Assembly (NCBI RefSeq): GCF_030150155.1
Contig: NZ_JASLGR010000050.1
Coordinates: 1 to 27,977, forward strand
DNA from: Nocardioides sp.
Lineage (GTDB): Bacteria; Actinomycetota; Actinomycetes; Propionibacteriales; Nocardioidaceae
Reading direction: 5' to 3'
Length of the DNA stretch: 27,977 bases
Each line of letters opens with the position of its first letter. Position 1 is the stretch's first letter. Position numbers and translations under genes: made by a program. Shown here piece after piece: positions 1-9,835 of the stretch. The notes below the pieces were generated by a model that worked only from the letters and a program-made list of their open reading frames with translations, did no database searches and was not told the DNA's origin.

Positions 1-1
1 T

Positions 2-1188
<1,187 letters not shown>

Positions 1189-1192
<4 letters not shown>

Positions 1193-1764
1193 CCGAGTCT
1201 CACGACTCCGTCGCTGACGAGGCCGTGACCCCGGAGGAGTCCGCTGCGGCGGGCTCCTTCGGGGCGGCCGCCGAGGAGGGTCTCGACGGCGTCGCCACCG
1301 AGGTGGAGGCGCCGATCGAGGGCGACGAGGCGGCCGGTGCGGGCGTGGACGAACGCATCGCCGAGCTGACCGGGGACCTGCAGCGTCTCCAGGCCGAGTA
1401 CGTCAACTACAAGAAGCGGGTCGACCGCGACCGCGAGCTGGTCGCCCAGAACGCGACGTACAAGGTGCTGGCGCCCATCGTCGAGGTGCTCGACACCATC
1501 GACCGGGCCCGTGAGCACGGTGAGCTCGAGGGCGGCTTCAAGGCCGTTGCCGACCAGCTGGAGACGATCGTGTCGGGCCTGGGCCTGGACAAGTTCGGCC
1601 AGCCGGGTGACGCGTTCGACCCCACCCTGCACGAGGCGCTCAGCCACCTGGGCAACGAAGAGGGCATCGAGACCACCACGGTCAAGGTGCTGGCCAAGGC
1701 CGGCTACCGGATCGGAGACCGCGTCGTGCGCGCGGCTCAGGTCCTGGTCGTCGACCCGGCATGA
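1189..1764 (+). CDS. grpE: Nucleotide exchange factor GrpE
   Basis: Promotes ADP release from DnaK. The protein is 191 residues with a GTG start inside the dnaK stop (GTGA overlap). The first ~55 residues are acidic and probably disordered (many Asp, Glu, Ala). A long coiled-coil helix follows (ERIAELTGDLQRLQAEYVNY, KKRVDRDRELV), then the C-terminal beta domain with the family-typical FDPTLHEALSHL stretch and the end GYRIGDRVVRAAQVLVV. Length and domain order are normal for actinobacterial GrpE. It is the second gene of the dnaK operon; a 62-base gap separates it from dnaJ. Confidence 0.97.
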
Positions 1765-1826
1765 TCGTCCGAGCCGAGCTCGGACAGATCCGATAACGAA
1801 GAAGAGACGGGAAGGGAGGCGCGCGC

Positions 1827-3038
1827 ATGGCAGACAACGACGGCATCCGTTCGGATTGGGTCAACAAGGATTTCTACGCTGAGCTGGGGGTGACCAAGAC
1901 CGCCAGCCAGGACGAGATCAAGAAGGCCTATCGGAAGCTGGCGCGCGCCAACCACCCCGACTCGAACCCGGGCGACACCGCCAAGCACGACAAGTTCAAG
2001 AAGGTCGCCGAGGCGTACGACGTCATCGGCGAGCCCGACAAGCGCAAGAAGTACGACGAGGTCCGCTCGCTGTACGCCGGTGGCGGGTTCCCCGGCGGCT
2101 TCGGCGGCGGTGCCGGTGGCGCAGGCGGCCGTGGCTACAACTTCGAGGACCTCTTCGCCCAGCAGGGCGGCGGGGCCTCGGGCCAGGGCGCCGGCGGCTT
2201 CGGTGACATCTTCGGCGACCTGTTCGGCGGCGGCTTCGGTCGCGGCGGCGGACAGCGTCGCGCACCGCGCCCCGCCAAGGGCGCCGACATCGAGACCAGT
2301 GCCACGGTCGGCTTCGTCGACGCCCTCGAAGGCGTCACGATCTCGCTGCGGCTGACCTCGGACGCGCCGTGCCCCGACTGCAACGGCACCGGCGGCAAGC
2401 CGGGCACCAAGCCGCACGTGTGCAACGTGTGCGGCGGCCAGGGCTCGGTCATCCAGGACCTCGGTGGCTTCCAGGTCTCCGAGACCTGCCCCGCCTGTGG
2501 CGGTCGACAGGTCGTGTACGACGACCCCTGCCCGACCTGCAAGGGCTCGGGCCACGGCCTGCGCGGCCGGACCATCTCTGCCAAGATCCCTGCCGGGGTC
2601 AAGGACGGTCAGAAGATCCGCCTGCGCGGCAAGGGTGCCGCCGGTGAGGCCGGCGGCCCGAACGGCGACCTCTTCGTCACCGTCAAGGTCACCCCGCACC
2701 GGGTCTTCGCCCGCTCCGGGGACAACCTCACCCTGACCGTGCCGGTCGCCTTCGACGAGGCCGCGCTGGGCGCCGAGGTGCGGATCCCGACCCTGGGCGG
2801 CTCCGCGGTGACCCTCAAGCTTCCGGCGGGCACCCCGAACGGTCGCACCTTCCGGGTGCGCAACAAGGGCGTGGCCAAGTCCGACGGCACGCATGGCGAC
2901 CTGCTGGCCACCATCGAGGTCCAGGTCCCTGCGGTCCTGGAGCCCGCGGCACGCGAGGCGCTGGAGGCCTACCGGGCCGCCACCGCCGGCAAGCCGCTGC
3001 GCGAGGGACTGTTCGAGCCTGAGCCTGCGAAGGGGTGA
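1827..3038 (+). CDS. dnaJ: Chaperone DnaJ (Hsp40, type I)
   Basis: J-domain co-chaperone that delivers substrates to DnaK and stimulates its ATPase. The 403 residues show the J domain (about 15-80, HPD at 43-45), a long Gly/Phe-rich linker (about 85-150), a zinc-binding region (about 182-245) and C-terminal substrate-binding beta domains. The four zinc repeats read CPDCNGTG, CNVCGGQG, CPACGGRQ and CPTCKGSG; the third keeps both cysteines but lacks the final glycine of CxxCxGxG. The ATG is preceded by a strong ribosome site (AGGGAGG), so translation can start independently of grpE. The stop overlaps the first possible hspR start. Confidence 0.97.
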   Translation: MADNDGIRSDWVNKDFYAELGVTKTASQDEIKKAYRKLARANHPDSNPGDTAKHDKFKKVAEAYDVIGEPDKRKKYDEVRSLYAGGGFPGGFGGGAGGAGGRGYNFEDLFAQQGGGASGQGAGGFGDIFGDLFGGGFGRGGGQRRAPRPAKGADIETSATVGFVDALEGVTISLRLTSDAPCPDCNGTGGKPGTKPHVCNVCGGQGSVIQDLGGFQVSETCPACGGRQVVYDDPCPTCKGSGHGLRGRTISAKIPAGVKDGQKIRLRGKGAAGEAGGPNGDLFVTVKVTPHRVFARSGDNLTLTVPVAFDEAALGAEVRIPTLGGSAVTLKLPAGTPNGRTFRVRNKGVAKSDGTHGDLLATIEVQVPAVLEPAAREALEAYRAATAGKPLREGLFEPEPAKG

Positions 3039-3040
3039 AC

Positions 3041-3487
3041 ATGATGGCCACACCGACGCCTGACAAGGCGGTCTACGTGATCTCGGTGGCGGCCGAGCTC
3101 ACCGGCCTGCACCCCCAGACGCTGCGCACCTACGAGCGTCTGGGGCTGATCACCCCCCGTCGCACTGGTGGCGGCGGTCGCCGCTACTCCAGCAGTGACA
3201 TCGAGCTGCTGCGCTCGATCGCCTCCCTCACCGCCGAGGGCATCGGCATCGAGGGGGTGCGCCGGATCCTGGAGCTGGAGAACCGGGTAGCGGCCCTCCT
3301 GGACCGCAATCAGAGCCTCGCGGCCGAGGTGGAGGCGCTGCGTGGCGTCGTACGGACGACGCAGGCGGCCCACGCTGCCCAGGCCGCCCGTCCGGCCCCG
3401 GTGGCTCCGGTGGTGCCGACCCGGCTGCCCGCCCTGCGCCCGCCCGAGGCCGGCCAATCGCTGGTGGTCTGGCGCCGACGCGGCTGA
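3041..3487 (+). CDS. hspR: Heat-shock repressor HspR (MerR family)
   Basis: MerR-type repressor that, in actinobacteria, binds HAIR inverted repeats upstream of the dnaK operon and clpB, with DnaK as co-repressor (known for Streptomyces and mycobacteria). The N-terminal winged helix-turn-helix carries VYVISVAAELTGLHPQTLR and the wing GGGGRRYSSSDIELL, followed by the helix EGIGIEGVRRILELENRVAAL and an Ala/Pro-rich tail. Length is about 148 residues. In-frame starts are GTG at 3035 (overlapping the dnaJ stop as GTGA), ATG 3041 and ATG 3044. The ribosome site AAGGGG at 3030-3035 favours the two ATGs. Its predicted operator at clpB is also in this window. Confidence 0.95.
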   Translation: MMATPTPDKAVYVISVAAELTGLHPQTLRTYERLGLITPRRTGGGGRRYSSSDIELLRSIASLTAEGIGIEGVRRILELENRVAALLDRNQSLAAEVEALRGVVRTTQAAHAAQAARPAPVAPVVPTRLPALRPPEAGQSLVVWRRRG

Positions 3488-3494
3488 GCTGGGA

Positions 3495-3523
3495 CGTTCG
3501 GCCCTGACCTTCTGGGCCGAACG
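3495..3523 (+). terminator. Stem-loop after the dnaK-grpE-dnaJ-hspR operon
   Basis: A perfect 10-bp inverted repeat, CGTTCGGCCC (3495-3504) and GGGCCGAACG (3514-3523), with a 9-base loop, starts 8 bases after the hspR stop. There is no T-tract, so it is a likely but unproven terminator or mRNA 3' end stabiliser. Confidence 0.6.
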
Positions 3524-3548
3524 GCCCTCCGAGCGGTCGCGGCGTCGC

Positions 3549-3554
3549 TACAGT
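3549..3554 (+). promoter_or_regulatory. Putative -10 element (TACAGT) of the signal-peptidase-like gene
   Basis: TACAGT fits the actinobacterial -10 pattern TANNNT and lies exactly 7 bases before the GTG at 3562. This is the leaderless geometry seen repeatedly in this window. It could equally give a ~25-base leader for the alternative ATG at 3587. Confidence 0.45.
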
Positions 3555-3561
3555 TCGGCTC

Positions 3562-4251
3562 GTGAAGCATCGGAATCGGTGGGGTCATGGGGACCCCCGA
3601 GGATGCGGCGAGGTCGCATCGTGCGGACAGCGAGGTGCGGCGCGTGCTCTGGGCACGGGCTTGGTCCTCGTCGTGGTGGCGGTCGTCTCGATCGCGGCCA
3701 TCGTCGTGTTCACCCGCTCGGTCAGCGTGGTCGGCGCCGGGATGGAGCCGACCCTGCGGGAGAAGGACCGACTCGAGGTCGCCTTCGGCGGCACCCACGC
3801 GATCAAGCGGTTCGACCTGGTCGAGGTCACGCCGCCGGCGACCCTGGCCTTCCAGGGCGGCAAGGCGATCGTGCTGCGCGTGGTCGGGATGCCCGGCGAC
3901 AAGGTCGCCGTGCAGGGCGGCCCGCACCCGGTCGTCTTCGTGAAGCAGGCCGGCAGTCACCGGATCGTCAGGGTGGAGAGCTCCACCTGGGCCTCCCGGG
4001 TCGGCTCGGCGACCGGGTCGTGCTGCGACCCGCAGGGGCGCGCGTCCGACGAGCGAGCCTGGGCCACCGTCCCGGCCGACGCCTACTGGCTGCTCGGCGA
4101 CAACTGGGGCAACGCCATCGACGGCCGCACCGTCGGCTTCCTGCGCGGCTCCTCGATCGCCTCCCGACTCTCCTTCCGGGTGCTCCCGGTCGGGTCGATC
4201 GGCTCGGTCGGTAACCCGGCCCGCCTGGTCTCGTTGGACTCCGCGTCCTGA
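3562..4251 (+). CDS. S26 signal peptidase I-like protein lacking both catalytic residues; 5' end uncertain
   Basis: Type I signal peptidases are membrane-anchored Ser/Lys proteases that cleave secretory signal peptides. The protein has one N-terminal membrane segment (about residues 31-50) and recognisable S26 boxes. In box B the usual G-x-S-M-x-P-T-L reads GAGMEPTL, so the nucleophilic Ser is Gly60. In box D the usual K-R-V-V-G-x-P-G-D reads LRVVGMPGDK, so the general-base Lys is Leu105. Box E reads GDNWGNAIDGR instead of GDNRxxSxDSR. This predicts a pseudoenzyme. The first ~30 codons in this frame have low third-position GC, whereas the frame from ATG 3587 looks coding until about 3650 and then fails. 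A frameshift near 3650, or a mis-called start, is therefore possible. The family call is firm; the function is not known. Confidence 0.75.
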   Translation: MKHRNRWGHGDPRGCGEVASCGQRGAARALGTGLVLVVVAVVSIAAIVVFTRSVSVVGAGMEPTLREKDRLEVAFGGTHAIKRFDLVEVTPPATLAFQGGKAIVLRVVGMPGDKVAVQGGPHPVVFVKQAGSHRIVRVESSTWASRVGSATGSCCDPQGRASDERAWATVPADAYWLLGDNWGNAIDGRTVGFLRGSSIASRLSFRVLPVGSIGSVGNPARLVSLDSAS

Positions 4252-4284
4252 GGCACGGGGGAGCGGGGCTCAGGTGAGTCCTGT

Positions 4285-4290
4285 TAGGGT
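4285..4290 (+). promoter_or_regulatory. Putative -10 element (TAGGGT) upstream of the DUF445 gene
   Basis: TAGGGT matches TANNNT and the hexamer reused at other starts in the window. Here it lies 33 bases before the GTG at 4324, giving a short leader that carries a GGAAGG-like ribosome site. Confidence 0.45.
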
Positions 4291-4323
4291 CACGGCCGGG
4301 AGGTCGACCGGAAGGCGGCTGGG

Positions 4324-5637
4324 GTGCACACGCTCTTGGAACACCTGCAGGACTGGGCTGCGGACGTGGACTGGCTCGCGTTCTGCACGATCCCGCTCTT
4401 CACCGGCATCATCGGCTGGCTGATCAACTGGTCCGGCCTGTGGATGCTGTTCAACCCGACGTACTTCAAGGGCGTCGCGATCCCCGGCATGCGCGAGCTG
4501 GCCGGGCTGCTGCCGCGCAAGCTGCAGGAGGTGCCGGGGCTGCTCCAGGGCGGCGTCGGCTGGCAGGGGATCATCCCCGCCCGGGCCGCCAAGATGGGCT
4601 CGATCGCGGTGGACAAGGCGATCGCGAAGCTCGGCATGCCCAGCGACTTCTACCAGCAGCTCGAGCCTGACCGGATCGCCGCGCACATCGTGGAGACCTT
4701 CGGGCCCGAGGTGCCCGGCCTGGTCGATCAGGTGATGCGTGAGGAGCATCCGCGGCTGTGGCGCGACCTGCCGCCGGCCGTCAGGGCCGGGATCGTGCAC
4801 CGGGTGCAGGCCCAGCTGCCGCACATCGTCGGCAACGTCACCGACCAGATCGGTGAGCACATCGACCAGCTGCTCGACCCCAAGTACATGGTGATCGAGC
4901 ACTTCCGCACCCATCCGGCCCTGGTGGTGCGGATCTTCCGCGACTTCGGCCAGCGCGAGCTCAACCTGATGGTCGCGTTCGGCTTCATCTTCGGCTTCGT
5001 GCTCGGCATCCCGGTCGCCGTGGTCGACACCTTCTGGCACCACTGGTGGACGCTGCCGCTGATGGGGGTCGCCGTCGGGTGGGCCACCAACGCGCTCGGG
5101 ATGTGGCTGATCTTCGAGCCGCCGGAGCCGCGCCGGATCCTCGGCGTGCGGGTGCAGGGCCTCTTCCCGCGCCGCCAGGCCGCCGCCGCGGAGGTCTACG
5201 CCCGGATCATCGCCGACGACGTGATCACCCTGGAGCGGATCGGCGACCACCTGCTGCACGGTCCGCGTGGGGACGCCACCCACAAGCTCCTCGGCGACGC
5301 GCTGCGCCCCGCGATCGACCAGGCCGCCGGGATCGCCCGCGGCGCGGTCAGGGTCGCGGTCGGCACCGAGCGCTTCGACAGCATCCGCGAGTCGGTCACC
5401 CGCCAGGCCGTCGACCGCACCCTGACCCCGTTCCAGGACGCGGCCTTCTCCCGCCAGCAGGCCGAGCGGATCCAGTCCCTGGTCGCCGAGCGCACCCGTG
5501 AGCTGCCCCCGGCCGACTTCGTCGACATGATGCGCTCGGCGATCCGTGAGGACGAGTGGATGCTCTATGCCCACGGCGCGATCATGGGGTTGGCTGGTGG
5601 GTTCCTGCACTACTTCATCTTCCGGATCTTCGAGTGA
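4324..5637 (+). CDS. DUF445 (YheB-like) membrane protein
   Basis: Membrane protein of the DUF445 family, of unknown biochemical role. Hydrophobic segments lie near the N-terminus (about 18-45), in the middle (about 215-275) and at the C-terminus (about 415-435). Two related stretches frame the protein. GWLINWSGLWMLFNP, with a following LLPRKLQEV, occurs near residues 31-75; GWATNALGMWLIFEP, with LFPRRQAAAAEV, occurs near 257-300. This indicates an internal duplication of the membrane/re-entrant module. Between them are long amphipathic helices. The start is GTG with a GGAAGG-like site upstream. It sits 9 bases before the Abi-alpha-like gene, so the two are probably one operon. Confidence 0.85.
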   Translation: MHTLLEHLQDWAADVDWLAFCTIPLFTGIIGWLINWSGLWMLFNPTYFKGVAIPGMRELAGLLPRKLQEVPGLLQGGVGWQGIIPARAAKMGSIAVDKAIAKLGMPSDFYQQLEPDRIAAHIVETFGPEVPGLVDQVMREEHPRLWRDLPPAVRAGIVHRVQAQLPHIVGNVTDQIGEHIDQLLDPKYMVIEHFRTHPALVVRIFRDFGQRELNLMVAFGFIFGFVLGIPVAVVDTFWHHWWTLPLMGVAVGWATNALGMWLIFEPPEPRRILGVRVQGLFPRRQAAAAEVYARIIADDVITLERIGDHLLHGPRGDATHKLLGDALRPAIDQAAGIARGAVRVAVGTERFDSIRESVTRQAVDRTLTPFQDAAFSRQQAERIQSLVAERTRELPPADFVDMMRSAIREDEWMLYAHGAIMGLAGGFLHYFIFRIFE

Positions 5638-5646
5638 GGGACTTCG

Positions 5647-6504
5647 ATGCCTGACCTGTTCCGCCGACGTGGCGCCGTCTCGACCTCGCTCGCGGTGGTG
5701 CCGGGGCTGGCCCGGGTCGCCGGCGGCGCCTACCTCAACGCACTCGGCTGGGGAGCCCGTACGGCGCTCGCCACCAGCACCCGGGTAGCGCGGGCGAGCA
5801 CCGACGCCGGTGAGGCCGCCGAGCTGGTCCGGGAGCTGCTGCGTGCGGCCGAGGTGGTCCGCGAGACCGCCGTCGCGGTCGCCAACGGGGTCCCGGTCGC
5901 GACCGCCGTCGCCCAGGCGGGGGAGTCCTTCGCCGAGACCGCGCACCGGCCCGTGGTGAGCGAGGAGATCCGCAGCCGCTCGCTGCGCGAACGCGGCGCC
6001 GACCTGCTGGAGCGCTCCCGCGACGTCTCGGCGACCGAGGAGGGCCACCCGGCGTTCGGGCGGATCCTGGGCGAGCTCGCCCCGGACGAGGCCCGGATCC
6101 TGCTGCTCCTGCTCCGCGGCGGTCCGCAGCCGAGCGTGGACATCCGCTCGGGCGGTCCGATCGGGATGGTGAACAGCCAGCTGATCGCACCGGGGCTGTC
6201 GATGATCGGGATGCGGGCCGGCGTACGGCGGGGCGACCAGGTGCCGGCGTACCTCAACAATCTGTTCCGCCTCGGCCTGGTGTGGTTCTCCAAGGAGCCG
6301 CTGCGCAACGCCGAGGAGTACCAGGTGGTCGAGGCCCAGCCCGACGTGCTGGCGGCCCTGCACGCGGTGAAGTTCACCAAGGTGGTGCGCCGTTCGATCC
6401 ATCTGACGCCGTTCGGCGAGGACTTCTGCCGGGCCTGTCTGGTGGACGAGTCCACCGCCGAGGGCGGGGACTTCCCCGAGCACGAGGCGCCCGAGACCGA
6501 CTGA
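5647..6504 (+). CDS. Abi-alpha (DUF4393)-like protein
   Basis: A 285-residue protein with the hallmarks of the DUF4393 / Abi-alpha family: the central HPAFGRILGELAPDEARILL helix (about 138-157), and a later Pro-x-Tyr-Leu-x-Asn-Leu-x-Arg-Leu-Gly-Leu motif (about 199-210) in a winged-helix-like C-terminal half ending SIHLTPFGEDFCRACL. The N-terminal third is helical and alanine-rich with a weakly hydrophobic start, suggesting membrane association. The family name comes from a lactococcal abortive-infection locus, but most chromosomal members have no tested function, so a phage-defence role is only inference. A GAGGGA ribosome site precedes the ATG. The gene probably shares an mRNA with the DUF445 gene. 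Confidence 0.7.
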   Translation: MPDLFRRRGAVSTSLAVVPGLARVAGGAYLNALGWGARTALATSTRVARASTDAGEAAELVRELLRAAEVVRETAVAVANGVPVATAVAQAGESFAETAHRPVVSEEIRSRSLRERGADLLERSRDVSATEEGHPAFGRILGELAPDEARILLLLLRGGPQPSVDIRSGGPIGMVNSQLIAPGLSMIGMRAGVRRGDQVPAYLNNLFRLGLVWFSKEPLRNAEEYQVVEAQPDVLAALHAVKFTKVVRRSIHLTPFGEDFCRACLVDESTAEGGDFPEHEAPETD

Positions 6505-6524
6505 GCGAACTCCGTCGAAAAAAC

Positions 6525-6555
6525 CCAAAGTTGAGTGGAATGGACTCAACTTTGG
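6525..6555 (+). promoter_or_regulatory. HAIR operator (HspR-binding inverted repeat) upstream of clpB
   Basis: A perfect 12-bp inverted repeat, CCAAAGTTGAGT (6525-6536) and ACTCAACTTTGG (6544-6555), flanks a 7-base spacer. It contains the HAIR core (consensus CTTGAGT-N7-ACTCAAG) with correct spacing and only the outermost core C/G pair changed to G/C. It lies 67 bases before the clpB start, as expected for HspR repression. I could not assign -35 and -10 elements with confidence. Confidence 0.9.
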
Positions 6556-6622
6556 CGGTGTTGGAACAGATGTCCGGGCAGATGGGTGTCCGGGGGACCA
6601 CCACCTAGGAGATCATTCACAT

Positions 6623-9247
<2,625 letters not shown>

Positions 9248-9274
9248 CGCCTTGCCTGCTGCGAGGCCTGCTGC

Positions 9275-9335
9275 GATAACTGCTGGTCAACCTCGCGCTG
9301 AGGACCCCTCGGCGGAGGTTTGACCAGCAGTTATC
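9275..9335. terminator. Long hairpin between convergent clpB and the DUF3151 gene
   Basis: The left arm (9275-9294) begins GATAACTGCTGGTCAA and the right arm (9315-9335) ends TTGACCAGCAGTTATC. They pair over about 20 bp with a single bulged base. The loop itself contains a second 8-bp stem (CGCTGAGG with CCTCGGCG, one wobble). It lies between two convergent genes and probably terminates both. No long T-tract follows. Confidence 0.75.
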
Positions 9336-9347
9336 TCTTTCGAAGCC

Positions 9348-9770
9348 TCAGGCCATCAGGGCGTCGTACGCCGCCGGGCTCGAGTCACGCAGGAAGGTGG
9401 CGCAGCGCTCGGCCTCGTCGGACTCCCCGATCGCGCTGGCGGCCAGCGAGAGCAGCGCCAGGCAGGACAGGAAGCCGCGGTTGGGCTCGTGCTCCCACGG
9501 CACCGGGCCGTGGCCCTTCCAGCCGTTGCGGCGCAGCAGGTCCAGGCTGCGGTGGTAGCCGACCCGGGCGTACGCGTACGCGGTCACGTCGGCATCGGGT
9601 CCGTCGCCCTGCTCCTTGGCGGCCGTGGCGAGGACGGCCCACGCTGCCGGGGACGCCGGGTGGCGGCGTACGACGGCGAAGGGGTCGGCCCCGTCGGCGA
9701 GCTCGGCCGCGGCCGGGTCGACGGGGAGCAGGGTCGGCGGCGGTCCCGCCATCAGGTCGGTGTGGGTCAT
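9348..9770 (-). CDS. DUF3151 family protein
   Basis: A 140-residue soluble protein of the actinobacterial DUF3151 family, function unknown. Recognisable parts are the N-terminal PPPTLLPVDPAAAELADG, the helical centre AYAYARVGYHRSLDLLRRNGW followed by KGHGPVPWEHEPNRGFLSCL, and a C-terminal helix ending RDSSPAAYDALMA. In other actinobacteria this gene sits near fba and purA, as here. I prefer the ATG at 9770 over the GTG at 9776, because GAGAAT lies 6 bases upstream of it in the leaderless arrangement. It is divergent from the MFS gene and convergent with clpB. Confidence 0.85.
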   Translation of the reverse strand: MTHTDLMAGPPPTLLPVDPAAAELADGADPFAVVRRHPASPAAWAVLATAAKEQGDGPDADVTAYAYARVGYHRSLDLLRRNGWKGHGPVPWEHEPNRGFLSCLALLSLAASAIGESDEAERCATFLRDSSPAAYDALMA

Positions 9771-9776
9771 GGGCAC

Positions 9777-9782
9777 ATTCTC
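9777..9782 (-). promoter_or_regulatory. Putative -10 (GAGAAT) of the DUF3151 gene, leaderless
   Basis: On the minus strand GAGAAT is followed by 6 bases and the ATG at 9770. The same hexamer occurs 6-7 bases before the starts of purB and of the membrane protein gene starting at 15741. Confidence 0.45.
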
Positions 9783-9835
9783 CCGGGTGGCCGGTCGTGA
9801 CGGAACTGTCGGTGGGGTGGTGTTGACTTCGGTGA

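Noticed and set aside
6540..6608. 22-codon ORF upstream of clpB as a confirmed gene
   Set aside because: It begins inside the HAIR spacer, lacks a clear ribosome site, and could arise by chance. It is mentioned only as a possible leader peptide.
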